DNA of 12,418 nucleotides from CAKRHR01 sp964423195 (GTDB lineage Bacteria > Bacillota > Clostridia > Lachnospirales > Lachnospiraceae), in NCBI GenBank assembly GCA_964423195.1, contig CAYRDY010000062.1, forward strand, positions 1-12,418. Reading direction: 5' to 3'. Below, piece after piece: positions 1 to 5,973 of this stretch; the stretch's first letter is position 1; the number at the start of each line of letters is the position of its first letter. Under the pieces are notes generated by a model that searched no databases, was not told the origin of the DNA, and saw nothing but the letters and a program-made list of their open reading frames with translations. The position numbers and the translations under genes are program-made.

Positions 1-1460
1 CGTGGGACTATACGCAGGATTTTTCTTATGCGGATGCGTATGACAGATCTTCTATGGATGGCAGTCCGGAAAATAACGGGACATACAGAGATACCTATCA
101 GGGCGAGCCGTACCGTGACGGCACGTATCAGGGCGAGCCATACCGCGATGGCACGTATCAGAATGGGCCGTATCGCGATGGCACGTATCAGGGCGAGCCG
201 TACCGCGATGGCATGTATCAGAACGGACCGTATCGCGATGGCACGTATCAGAACGAACCGCATCGTGATGAGCCGTATCGGAATGCCCCGAAGCGCGCGA
301 AGCGCTCCAAACTGCCAATCATAGGCATCGTCGCGGGGTCGGTTGTGTTGGTGGCGGCAATCGTCGTTGCCGTCTTAGCCGTGATGGGCAAACTGCCTAT
401 TCAGAAGGGCGATCCGGACGACAATCAGCAGGTGGCAGCCGGCGATTCAGGCGGGGATTTAAATGCGGACGGAGAGAGTAGCGAGGAAGAGGATATTTTC
501 TCCAGTGAAAAGTATAATCAGCAGCAGACAATGTCCGCGACGGAGACGGAGACCGAGCCGCAAACGGAATCACAGACAGAGACCGAGCCTCAGACGGAGA
601 CCGAGCCGCCTGAACCGGAAAAGACATGGGCGAGCCAGATTGACAATGCGCAGCAGTCGTCTCAGCTGTTGGGCGGTACTCAGCTTGACCTGGCCTATAT
701 GCAGACGATCATGGATGCCAGCGGCGCGAATTACGGCACTTATGTGCTCGACCTGACAAATTTTGAGGAGTATGACGGCGGCGATGCGTATGAGGCGATG
801 CCTGCCTCAGCGCTTATCGCCGTGCCGATCATGTTCACGCTGGCGGACGGTTTCAACAGGGGGCTGTATTCGCCGGATGACACGGCGATATTCACATATA
901 CATTTGCCAATGGCCGCGGCAATATGAAAGAGAATCAGGATGGTCAGGCTTATCCTCTGATTGATCTGATGTCGGAGGCGCTTTTATACAGCGATAATAA
1001 TGCCATAAACTCGCTCGTCGATTTTCTCGGCATCGAGACGATCAACAACACCTGCCATGATTATGGATTTACCAGCGTGGACATTCAGCGAAAACTGATG
1101 GTCGAGACGAGTCCGCTGGAGAATTTTGTCAGCGCCAGAGATTTGGCCTTGATGATCAACGCCATCTATCAGAATAATTTTTACGCGATCGACAGAAATT
1201 TCCTGCAGTCTTATTTTAAGCTCGCATCCGACGATGCCGCAAACAAGGGCATGTATCCGGCGTGTTCAGAATTTGACAGTTTTCTGAATCTCAACGGCAT
1301 CACCGCGGCGCGTTACAATGAGATCGGCATCGTTGAAAACGGGGATGAGGTCTTTATCATGGCGGTTTTGACGGACAACGGCAATCAGGAAAATTCGGCG
1401 CCGTGCGTGAGAAATCTGGCATCCTACGTGTCGTCTTCTCTGAAAGCGATTGAGGAATAG
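1..1460 (+). CDS. Membrane-anchored beta-lactamase-like pseudoenzyme with cytoplasmic repeat tail (5' partial)
   Basis: The frame is open from base 3, so the start lies upstream of the window; the first ATG at 54 has no convincing ribosome binding site. Numbered from that ATG, residues 14-73 are six Tyr/Arg/Asp-rich decapeptide repeats. A basic stretch (KRAKRSK, 80-86) precedes one hydrophobic helix at about 87-111. A disordered acidic linker with a Thr/Glu/Pro tract follows, and residues from about 215 on resemble the serine beta-lactamase/D,D-peptidase fold. The positive-inside rule puts the repeats in the cytoplasm and the C-terminal domain outside. Aligned with the downstream paralogue, the SxxK motif is replaced by ALIA (253-256) and KTG by NGI, while SDN (313-315) remains. 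Hydrolysis by the usual mechanism therefore looks impossible, and a binding, scaffolding or sensing role is inferred. The gene ends 3 bases before the paralogue, so co-transcription is likely. Confidence 0.8.
   Translation, partial: WDYTQDFSYADAYDRSSMDGSPENNGTYRDTYQGEPYRDGTYQGEPYRDGTYQNGPYRDGTYQGEPYRDGMYQNGPYRDGTYQNEPHRDEPYRNAPKRAKRSKLPIIGIVAGSVVLVAAIVVAVLAVMGKLPIQKGDPDDNQQVAAGDSGGDLNADGESSEEEDIFSSEKYNQQQTMSATETETEPQTESQTETEPQTETEPPEPEKTWASQIDNAQQSSQLLGGTQLDLAYMQTIMDASGANYGTYVLDLTNFEEYDGGDAYEAMPASALIAVPIMFTLADGFNRGLYSPDDTAIFTYTFANGRGNMKENQDGQAYPLIDLMSEALLYSDNNAINSLVDFLGIETINNTCHDYGFTSVDIQRKLMVETSPLENFVSARDLALMINAIYQNNFYAIDRNFLQSYFKLASDDAANKGMYPACSEFDSFLNLNGITAARYNEIGIVENGDEVFIMAVLTDNGNQENSAPCVRNLASYVSSSLKAIEE
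93..272 (+). repeat. 30-bp coding tandem repeat, six decapeptide units
   Basis: Six in-frame 30-bp units encode variants of TYQGEPYRDG and TYQNGPYRDG, and the last unit is degenerate (TYQNEPHRDE). Units differ mainly at the GE/NG positions, with few silent changes, which suggests recent expansion by slippage or unequal recombination. Every unit has two tyrosines, and the tract is predicted to be disordered and cytoplasmic. Confidence 0.93.
540..620 (+). repeat. Thr/Glu/Gln/Pro-rich coding repeat in extracellular linker
   Basis: Short in-frame repeats encode TETEPQTE-type units between the membrane helix and the beta-lactamase-like domain. The composition resembles a cell-wall-spanning or stalk linker. 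The DNA units (cagacggagaccgagcc variants) are near-identical. Confidence 0.8.
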
Positions 1461-1463
1461 CGA

Positions 1464-2570
1464 ATGAAAAGAAATAGAGAGAAAAGCGCGGCCGCGATCA
1501 CCGTGGCGGTGGTCTTGATCCTGATATGGCTTGTGCTCACGGTTTGTGGCATCTGCGTGATCGTCCGGCAGGAGCACAGGATCAGAGAACAGGTCGATAG
1601 AATTGAATCGCTGGAGGCGGAGATTGCCTTGGCGGGGGGAAACGGCTCTGAACAGCAGGGCGCGGACCGGGATCCGGCGGGACAGCTCTCGGACAGCGCG
1701 GCAGCAGACCTTGCCGATGGCGTGTCAGCGGGTGAGTCGGCGGATGACGGGTCGTCATCCGAATCGGCAGATGGCGGGAACGGCGCTGCCTCTGATTCGG
1801 GAACAGGCGAGAGCGGAGCGCGGGAGGATCCGTTGACCGAGGGGATGGACGATCTGAAAGCGCAGCTTGAAAATATCATTGACAATTATGAGGGCGACTG
1901 GTCCATCTATGTGCGGGATCTGTCCGGCGAGGAATATTTATCGATCAACGACCACGCGATGAAGGCGGCCAGCCTGATCAAGCTGTTTATCATGGCCACC
2001 GTCTATGAAAAGATTGACGAGGGAACGCTTGAGCAGACGGCGGAGATTGACAATCTGCTGAATCAGATGATCACGGTCAGCCACAATGAATCCTCCAATG
2101 AGCTGGTCAGGCGGCTCAGTGAGAGCGGCACAGATCATGCCGAGGGGATGACGGTCGTCAATGATTATGCTGCCGCGAATGGTTATATCTATACCAGCCA
2201 GGGCAGGGATCTGAGAGATTTCCGCGAGGTGCCCGCCGAGGGTGAAAATTATACTTCGGCGGCGGACTGCGGGCGGCTGCTGGAACAGATTTATGACGGC
2301 ACTTGCGTCTCTGAGGAGGCGTCCTCCGAGATGCTTGAGCTGCTCAAAAATCAGCAGCGGACATGGAAAATCCCCGCGGGACTGCCGCAGGGCATTGTCA
2401 GCGCCAACAAGACCGGCGAGCTCGCGGACACGGAGAATGATACCGCCATCATTTACGGTCAGCAGAAGGATTATATCTTATGCGTGATGGCGCAGGATCT
2501 TCCGGATACGTCGGACGCGCAGAACCGGATCGTGCAGATCTCAACATATGTCTATGATTATCTAAACTGA
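1464..2570 (+). CDS. Membrane-anchored serine hydrolase, class A beta-lactamase-like domain
   Basis: This 368-residue protein has a basic N-terminus, one membrane helix (about 10-33) and a short coiled-coil-like stretch (about 35-56). A Ser/Asp/Glu/Gly-rich linker runs to about 125, and the rest is a serine beta-lactamase-like domain (Beta-lactamase2 type). Three active-site motifs are visible: SLIK with nucleophile S170 and K173, SHN at 206-208, and KTG at 316-318. I do not see the ExxLN omega-loop motif of true class A beta-lactamases, so a D,D-peptidase, esterase or other cell-wall role is as likely as antibiotic hydrolysis. The start at 1464 is supported by GAGGA at 1452-1456, inside the end of the upstream gene. 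The domain faces outward. It is a paralogue of the gene immediately upstream, which has lost these catalytic residues. Confidence 0.85.
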   Translation: MKRNREKSAAAITVAVVLILIWLVLTVCGICVIVRQEHRIREQVDRIESLEAEIALAGGNGSEQQGADRDPAGQLSDSAAADLADGVSAGESADDGSSSESADGGNGAASDSGTGESGAREDPLTEGMDDLKAQLENIIDNYEGDWSIYVRDLSGEEYLSINDHAMKAASLIKLFIMATVYEKIDEGTLEQTAEIDNLLNQMITVSHNESSNELVRRLSESGTDHAEGMTVVNDYAAANGYIYTSQGRDLRDFREVPAEGENYTSAADCGRLLEQIYDGTCVSEEASSEMLELLKNQQRTWKIPAGLPQGIVSANKTGELADTENDTAIIYGQQKDYILCVMAQDLPDTSDAQNRIVQISTYVYDYLN

Positions 2571-2663
2571 ACAGATGACTGAACTGAACAGGTGACTGGA
2601 CTGAACAGATGATTGAACCGAACAAATGACTGAACCGAACAAATGATTGAACTGAACAGATGA
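2567..2663. repeat. 17-bp minisatellite overlapping the serine hydrolase stop codon
   Basis: Units start at 2567, 2584, 2601, 2618, 2635 and a partial one at 2652, with consensus CTGAACAGATGACTGAA and a few transitions. The first unit overlaps the TGA stop at 2568-2570. Because 17 is not a multiple of three and each unit holds several TGA triplets, the array carries stops in every forward frame. It has no variable spacers, so it is not a CRISPR array. Confidence 0.92.
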
Positions 2664-2706
2664 GGGCTGTGAAAATTGGCGCCGAGGCACCTTTCTTCAC
2701 AGCCCT
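2663..2706 (+). terminator. Candidate hairpin terminator after the serine hydrolase pair
   Basis: An 11-bp perfect inverted repeat (AGGGCTGTGAA at 2663-2673, TTCACAGCCCT at 2696-2706) encloses a 22-base loop. It is followed on the plus strand by TCTTGATT, a weak T-rich tail. The minus-strand side has no T-run, so it is a poor terminator for the convergent gdhA. A second small inverted repeat, GCGCC/GGCGC at 2749-2763, lies 18 bases past the gdhA stop and also lacks a T-run. Confidence 0.5.
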
Positions 2707-2781
2707 TCTTGATTACTCTAAAACTCTGACAACCAGATTTTATCTGTGGCGCCGCGAAGGCGCAGGAGCATATGCTATGAT

Positions 2782-4113
2782 TTATACAATGCCATGGGCC
2801 AGCATCGCGTCGGCGACCTTCATGAATCCGGCGATGTTGGCGCCAGCGACGAAGTTGTTCTCGACGCCGTACTCTTTGGCGGCATCATCGATGTTGTGGA
2901 AGATGTTGACCATGATGGTTTTGAGCCTTGCGTCGACCTCGTCAAATGTCCAGCTGTATCTCATGCTGTTCTGGGACATCTCAAGCGCGGAGGTGGCGAC
3001 ACCGCCGGCGTTGGCCGCTTTGCCAGGCGCGAAATACACGCCGTTGGCCTGAAGATACTCTGTCGCTTCCAATGTGGTCGGCATATTGGCGCCCTCGGCG
3101 ACGACCTTGCAGCCGTTGGCGACAAGCGTCTTGGCATCGTCGATCAGCAGCTCATTCTGGGTGGCGCAAGGAAGCGCTAAGTCGACCTTGATGCTCCACA
3201 CGCCGCGGCCCTCATGGTACTCGGCGTTCGGGCGATATTTTTTATATTCTGTGAGGCGGGCACGCTTCACTTCTTTGATCTCTTTTAGGGCCTCGACATC
3301 GATGCCGTCCGGATCATAAACCCAGCCGGTGGAGTCAGAGCATGTCACGGCCTTGGCGCCGAGCTGTTCGAGCTTCTGGATCGCGTAGATCGCGACATTA
3401 CCCGCGCCGGAAACCGCGGCGGTCTTGCCCTCGATGCTGTCGCCCCTTGATTTTAACAATTCCTCAACGAGATAGACAACGCCGTAGCCGGTTGCCTCCG
3501 TGCGGGCGAGTGAGCCGCCGTAGGAGAGACCCTTGCCTGTGAGCACGCCCTCGGAGAGATTGCGGATTCTCTTGTACTGGCCGTACAGATAGCCGATCTC
3601 CCTCGCGCCTGTGCCGATGTCGCCCGCAGGGACGTCGGTGTCCGCGCCGATATGTTTGCAGAGCTCAGTCATGAAGCTCTGGCAGAAAGCCATCACTTCT
3701 CTGTCGGATTTGCCCTTCGGGTCGAAGTCGGAGCCGCCCTTGCCGCCGCCGATCGGCAGACCTGTCAGAGAATTTTTGAAAATCTGCTCAAAACCAAGGA
3801 ATTTGATGATGCTCAGATTGACGGACGGATGCAGGCGAAGACCGCCCTTGTAAGGCCCGATTGCGCTGTTGAACTGGACGCGCATACCCCTGTTGACCTG
3901 GACATTGCCGTTGTCGTCCACCCAAGGCACGCGGAACATGATAATGCGCTCCGGCTCCACAAGCCGCTCAAGCAGCGCCTCTTTTCGATATCTCTCATCG
4001 CTGTCCACCACCAGGCGCAGTGAATTTAAGACCTCTGTGACTGCCTGAATAAATTCCGGCTCGTTCGGGTTTTTGGCGATGACTTTCTCGATGACTTCAT
4101 CAACATATGACAT
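2782..4113 (-). CDS. gdhA: Glutamate dehydrogenase, hexameric class
   Basis: The 443-residue cytoplasmic enzyme interconverts 2-oxoglutarate plus ammonium and glutamate, using a nicotinamide cofactor. Length matches the roughly 450-residue hexameric family. Substrate-site residues are in place: K89 (GPYKGG), K113, catalytic K125 in GGGKGG and D165 in VPAGDIGTGA, the same numbers as in the Clostridium symbiosum enzyme. The Rossmann domain shows AVSGAGNVA at about 233-241, and the following loop reads CSDSTG. The Asp in SDS resembles NADP-dependent bacterial enzymes rather than the SGPDG of the NAD-dependent C. symbiosum enzyme, so NADPH use and an assimilatory role are inferred. The ATG at 4113 is preceded by a strong AAGGAGGA (4123-4130) with a 9-base spacer. 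It is transcribed alone, convergent with the serine hydrolase pair. Confidence 0.97.
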   Translation of the reverse strand: MSYVDEVIEKVIAKNPNEPEFIQAVTEVLNSLRLVVDSDERYRKEALLERLVEPERIIMFRVPWVDDNGNVQVNRGMRVQFNSAIGPYKGGLRLHPSVNLSIIKFLGFEQIFKNSLTGLPIGGGKGGSDFDPKGKSDREVMAFCQSFMTELCKHIGADTDVPAGDIGTGAREIGYLYGQYKRIRNLSEGVLTGKGLSYGGSLARTEATGYGVVYLVEELLKSRGDSIEGKTAAVSGAGNVAIYAIQKLEQLGAKAVTCSDSTGWVYDPDGIDVEALKEIKEVKRARLTEYKKYRPNAEYHEGRGVWSIKVDLALPCATQNELLIDDAKTLVANGCKVVAEGANMPTTLEATEYLQANGVYFAPGKAANAGGVATSALEMSQNSMRYSWTFDEVDARLKTIMVNIFHNIDDAAKEYGVENNFVAGANIAGFMKVADAMLAHGIV

Positions 4114-4140
4114 AATTTTTTTTCCTCCTTCAAAAATAGA

Positions 4141-4164
4141 AGCACCGGCTGTTTGGGCGATGCT
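4141..4164 (-). promoter_or_regulatory. Small hairpin in the gdhA leader
   Basis: In the minus-strand transcript, AGCATCG (4164-4158) can pair with CGGTGCT (4147-4141): seven pairs, one of them G-U, with a 10-base loop. It sits about 10 bases upstream of the AAGGAGGA ribosome binding site. I do not recognise it as a known riboswitch, and a regulatory role is speculative. Confidence 0.25.
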
Positions 4165-4200
4165 TTCTGAGAATTAGTCCCCATTGACTTCACGGCAATT

Positions 4201-4229
4201 ATTATAATATAAAACCTTGTAAAATACAA
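4201..4229 (-). promoter_or_regulatory. gdhA promoter
   Basis: On the minus strand, a perfect -10 TATAAT (4201-4206) lies 17 bases from a weaker -35 TTGTAT (4224-4229). Transcription would start near 4194, giving a leader of about 80 bases before gdhA. The surrounding DNA is strongly AT-rich. Confidence 0.7.
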
Positions 4230-4624
4230 TGTTTAATTTGTACTTTATAAAAAAATTTATAGTTGTTCAATTTATAAGAAAAATGAGATCATACAGACAA
4301 TTTTAAAAAATGAAAGATAAAGAGAAAAAATTTCAAAATGGCCGCCGCGTTAATTTAATAAAGCGGCGTCCGCGGGGCTTTGCCGGATGTCAGATGGCCG
4401 GCATGGGAAAATTTTGCTGTTTGCGGTAAATTCTTGTGGAAATGGCGGCCGATTCGCGGTAAAATACATATTGAAATCTTGAAATCGAAAAAATCATTGA
4501 AAAAGTTACGGTAGCAGCGAACTGCGGCCGTGCGGCGTGGCGGGAAACGATTGACACTGAGCGAGCGATGCGATCGGGGAACGATAGCTGGTGTGCTCGC
4601 GAAGCGGGAAACAGGAGTACAGAA

Positions 4625-4791
4625 ATGCCGACACTAAATAGAGAAAATACGGCGGTGATTGCCTGCGGCATGCTTAAGAACGAGGTGCTGCGGGTCATGG
4701 AAACGCATGGCCTGGACTATCCGGTGATATGGCTTGAGGAGGGACTGCATGAGTTCCCCGAAAAATTAAAAAAGGAATTGCGCCGGAGTAT
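4625..4791 (+). CDS. DUF1638-like protein, N-terminal fragment cut by an assembly gap
   Basis: Fifty-five complete codons are visible before the gap. The start at 4625 is chosen because AGGAG (4613-4617) lies 7 bases upstream; the in-frame ATG at 4568 has no ribosome binding site. The motifs IACGMLKNEV near the N-terminus and VIWLEEGLHEFPEKL further on match my recollection of DUF1638 proteins, which are cytoplasmic, of unknown biochemical role, and sometimes found near corrinoid methyltransferase genes. The assignment rests on pattern memory. Family members are roughly 200 residues or longer, so most of the gene is hidden in or beyond the gap. It should not be read as one protein with the lipid kinase that follows, although the frames happen to join across the placeholder. 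Confidence 0.65.
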
Positions 4792-4891
4792 NNNNNNNNN
4801 NNNNNNNNNNNNNNNNNNNNNNNNNNNNNNNNNNNNNNNNNNNNNNNNNNNNNNNNNNNNNNNNNNNNNNNNNNNNNNNNNNNNNNNNNNN
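4792..4891. other. Assembly gap (100 N placeholder)
   Basis: Exactly 100 N, a conventional scaffold filler of unknown true size. It falls after codon 55 of the DUF1638-like gene and 24 bases before the chosen start of the lipid kinase, so it should hold at least the rest of the former gene. Confidence 0.97.
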
Positions 4892-4915
4892 CGGGAAAAA
4901 ATGGAAGTGTGGGAG

Positions 4916-5914
4916 ATGAAAACTTTGAAAAAAATGCTTTTTATTGTCAATCCGAGATCGGGGAAGAATCAGATCAAGCCCTATCTGTGTGACATTATCG
5001 ACATGTACGTCGCCGATGGGTTTGAGGTGACGGTGCATACCACGCAGAGGAAGGGAGACGCGTATGAGACGGTCAAGGACTGCGGCGGGCGGTATGACAT
5101 GATCGCCTGCAGCGGCGGCGACGGGACGCTGGACGAGGTCGGCGCGGGCGTGCTTGAGCTGGAGCATGCGCCAGCGATCGGGTATATTCCCGCCGGGACG
5201 ACCAATGATTACGCGCGGACTTTAGGGCTGTCCGCCATGCCACTTGAGGCCGCCCGGACGGTGATCGACGGGATCCCTTTTGCGTGTGATGCCGGCAGGC
5301 TCAATGGCAAGCCGTTTGTCTATGTGGCGGCGTTCGGCATATTTACGGAGGTCTCCTATACGACACCGCAGGAGGCGAAAAATACCCTCGGCCATGCGGC
5401 CTATGTGATGGAGGGCATCAAGAGTCTGATGAAAGTCAAGTCCTGTCACATCCGCTGTGAGTACGACGGCCATTGTCTTGAGGACGATTTTATTTACGGC
5501 ATGATCACAAACTCAGTCTCGGTCGGCGGCTTTAAATTTCTGAGCGGGAAGGTGACGCTGCTGGACGACGGCCTGTTTGAGGTCCTGCTCTTGAAAATGC
5601 CAAAAAATTTGCTTGATCTGCAGGCTCTGGTGGGCAATCTCCTGCTCCAGAACGTGGATGAGCGCTTTGTGCATCTGATCAAGACGGACAGGATCAAGTT
5701 GTCAAGCGACGAGGAAATCTCGTGGACGCTGGACGGAGAGGACGGCGGGAAATGCCGCCAGGCGGAGATCATTAACCTGAAACAGGCAATCACGATCATG
5801 CGGCCGAGGGACGCGGTCGAGAGGCGTTTGGTCGGGGAGGACGCGGCCGAGAGACGTTTGGTCGAGAAGGACGCGGTCGAGAGGGACGGCAGTTCAGATC
5901 TGTCGGAACAGTGA
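4916..5914 (+). CDS. Diacylglycerol kinase family lipid kinase (DgkB/YegS type)
   Basis: The protein has 332 residues from the ATG at 4916; ATGs at 4901 and 4934 are in frame, and the true start could also lie in the gap. The family transfers phosphate from ATP to diacylglycerol or related lipids at the inner face of the membrane. The N-terminus shows FIVNPRSGK, the nucleotide-binding GGDGT is at 67-71, and PAGTTND (GTTND at 94-98) follows, all diagnostic of the family's catalytic domain. The C-terminal beta domain, ending near a LDGE motif, is present. The last 35 or so residues are an unusual Arg/Glu/Asp/Val tail encoded by a 30-bp repeat, which is not a normal part of the family. The kinase ends 6 bases before the -35 of the metG promoter. 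Substrate cannot be told from sequence. Confidence 0.9.
   Translation: MKTLKKMLFIVNPRSGKNQIKPYLCDIIDMYVADGFEVTVHTTQRKGDAYETVKDCGGRYDMIACSGGDGTLDEVGAGVLELEHAPAIGYIPAGTTNDYARTLGLSAMPLEAARTVIDGIPFACDAGRLNGKPFVYVAAFGIFTEVSYTTPQEAKNTLGHAAYVMEGIKSLMKVKSCHIRCEYDGHCLEDDFIYGMITNSVSVGGFKFLSGKVTLLDDGLFEVLLLKMPKNLLDLQALVGNLLLQNVDERFVHLIKTDRIKLSSDEEISWTLDGEDGGKCRQAEIINLKQAITIMRPRDAVERRLVGEDAAERRLVEKDAVERDGSSDLSEQ
5810..5889 (+). repeat. 30-bp coding repeat at the C-terminus of the lipid kinase
   Basis: Two full units (5810-5839, 5840-5869) and a partial third (5870-5889) encode DAVERRLVGE, DAAERRLVEK and DAVERDG. Being 30 bp and in frame, the repeats extend the protein with a charged tail just before the stop codon. 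Confidence 0.88.
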
Positions 5915-5920
5915 CTGTGA

Positions 5921-5949
5921 TTGACTTTCATTTTCGGGTGTGCTAGTAT
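5921..5949 (+). promoter_or_regulatory. metG operon promoter
   Basis: TTGACT (5921-5926), a 17-base spacer and TAGTAT (5944-5949), with TGC just before the -10 forming an extended -10. It begins 7 bases after the lipid kinase stop. Predicted transcription starts near 5956, leaving a leader of only about 18 bases, too short for a T-box or S-box riboswitch. Confidence 0.75.
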
Positions 5950-5973
5950 ACCATTCAGTAGGAGGAATGAATC

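Larger units (their letters stand above)
4114..4624. other. AT-rich divergent intergenic region
   Basis: No gene is seen in this 511-base stretch between gdhA (minus) and the DUF1638-like gene (plus). It contains the gdhA leader and promoter, a long A/T-rich tract (about 4200-4340), and a 6-bp GC inverted repeat (CGCCGC at 4343-4348, GCGGCG at 4363-4368) around an AT-rich loop. There is one weak plus-strand promoter-like match (TGGAAA 4437-4442, 17 bases, TAAAAT 4460-4465) that could serve the downstream gene. Base composition turns GC-rich again from about 4520. Confidence 0.55.

Noticed and set aside
93..272. CRISPR-like periodicity at 93-272, 2567-2663 and 10013-10094
   Set aside because: Units are directly adjacent with no variable spacers, and no cas genes are present. 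These are simple tandem repeats.
2660..3180. Plus-strand frames of 130 and 144 codons opposite the end of gdhA
   Set aside because: They are antisense to a well-conserved enzyme and carry no motif of their own.
4501..4620. TTGACA at about 4551 as a -35 for the DUF1638-like gene
   Set aside because: No acceptable -10 lies 16-18 bases downstream.
4568..4624. Extended start for the DUF1638-like gene
   Set aside because: There is no ribosome binding site before 4568, whereas AGGAG precedes the ATG at 4625.
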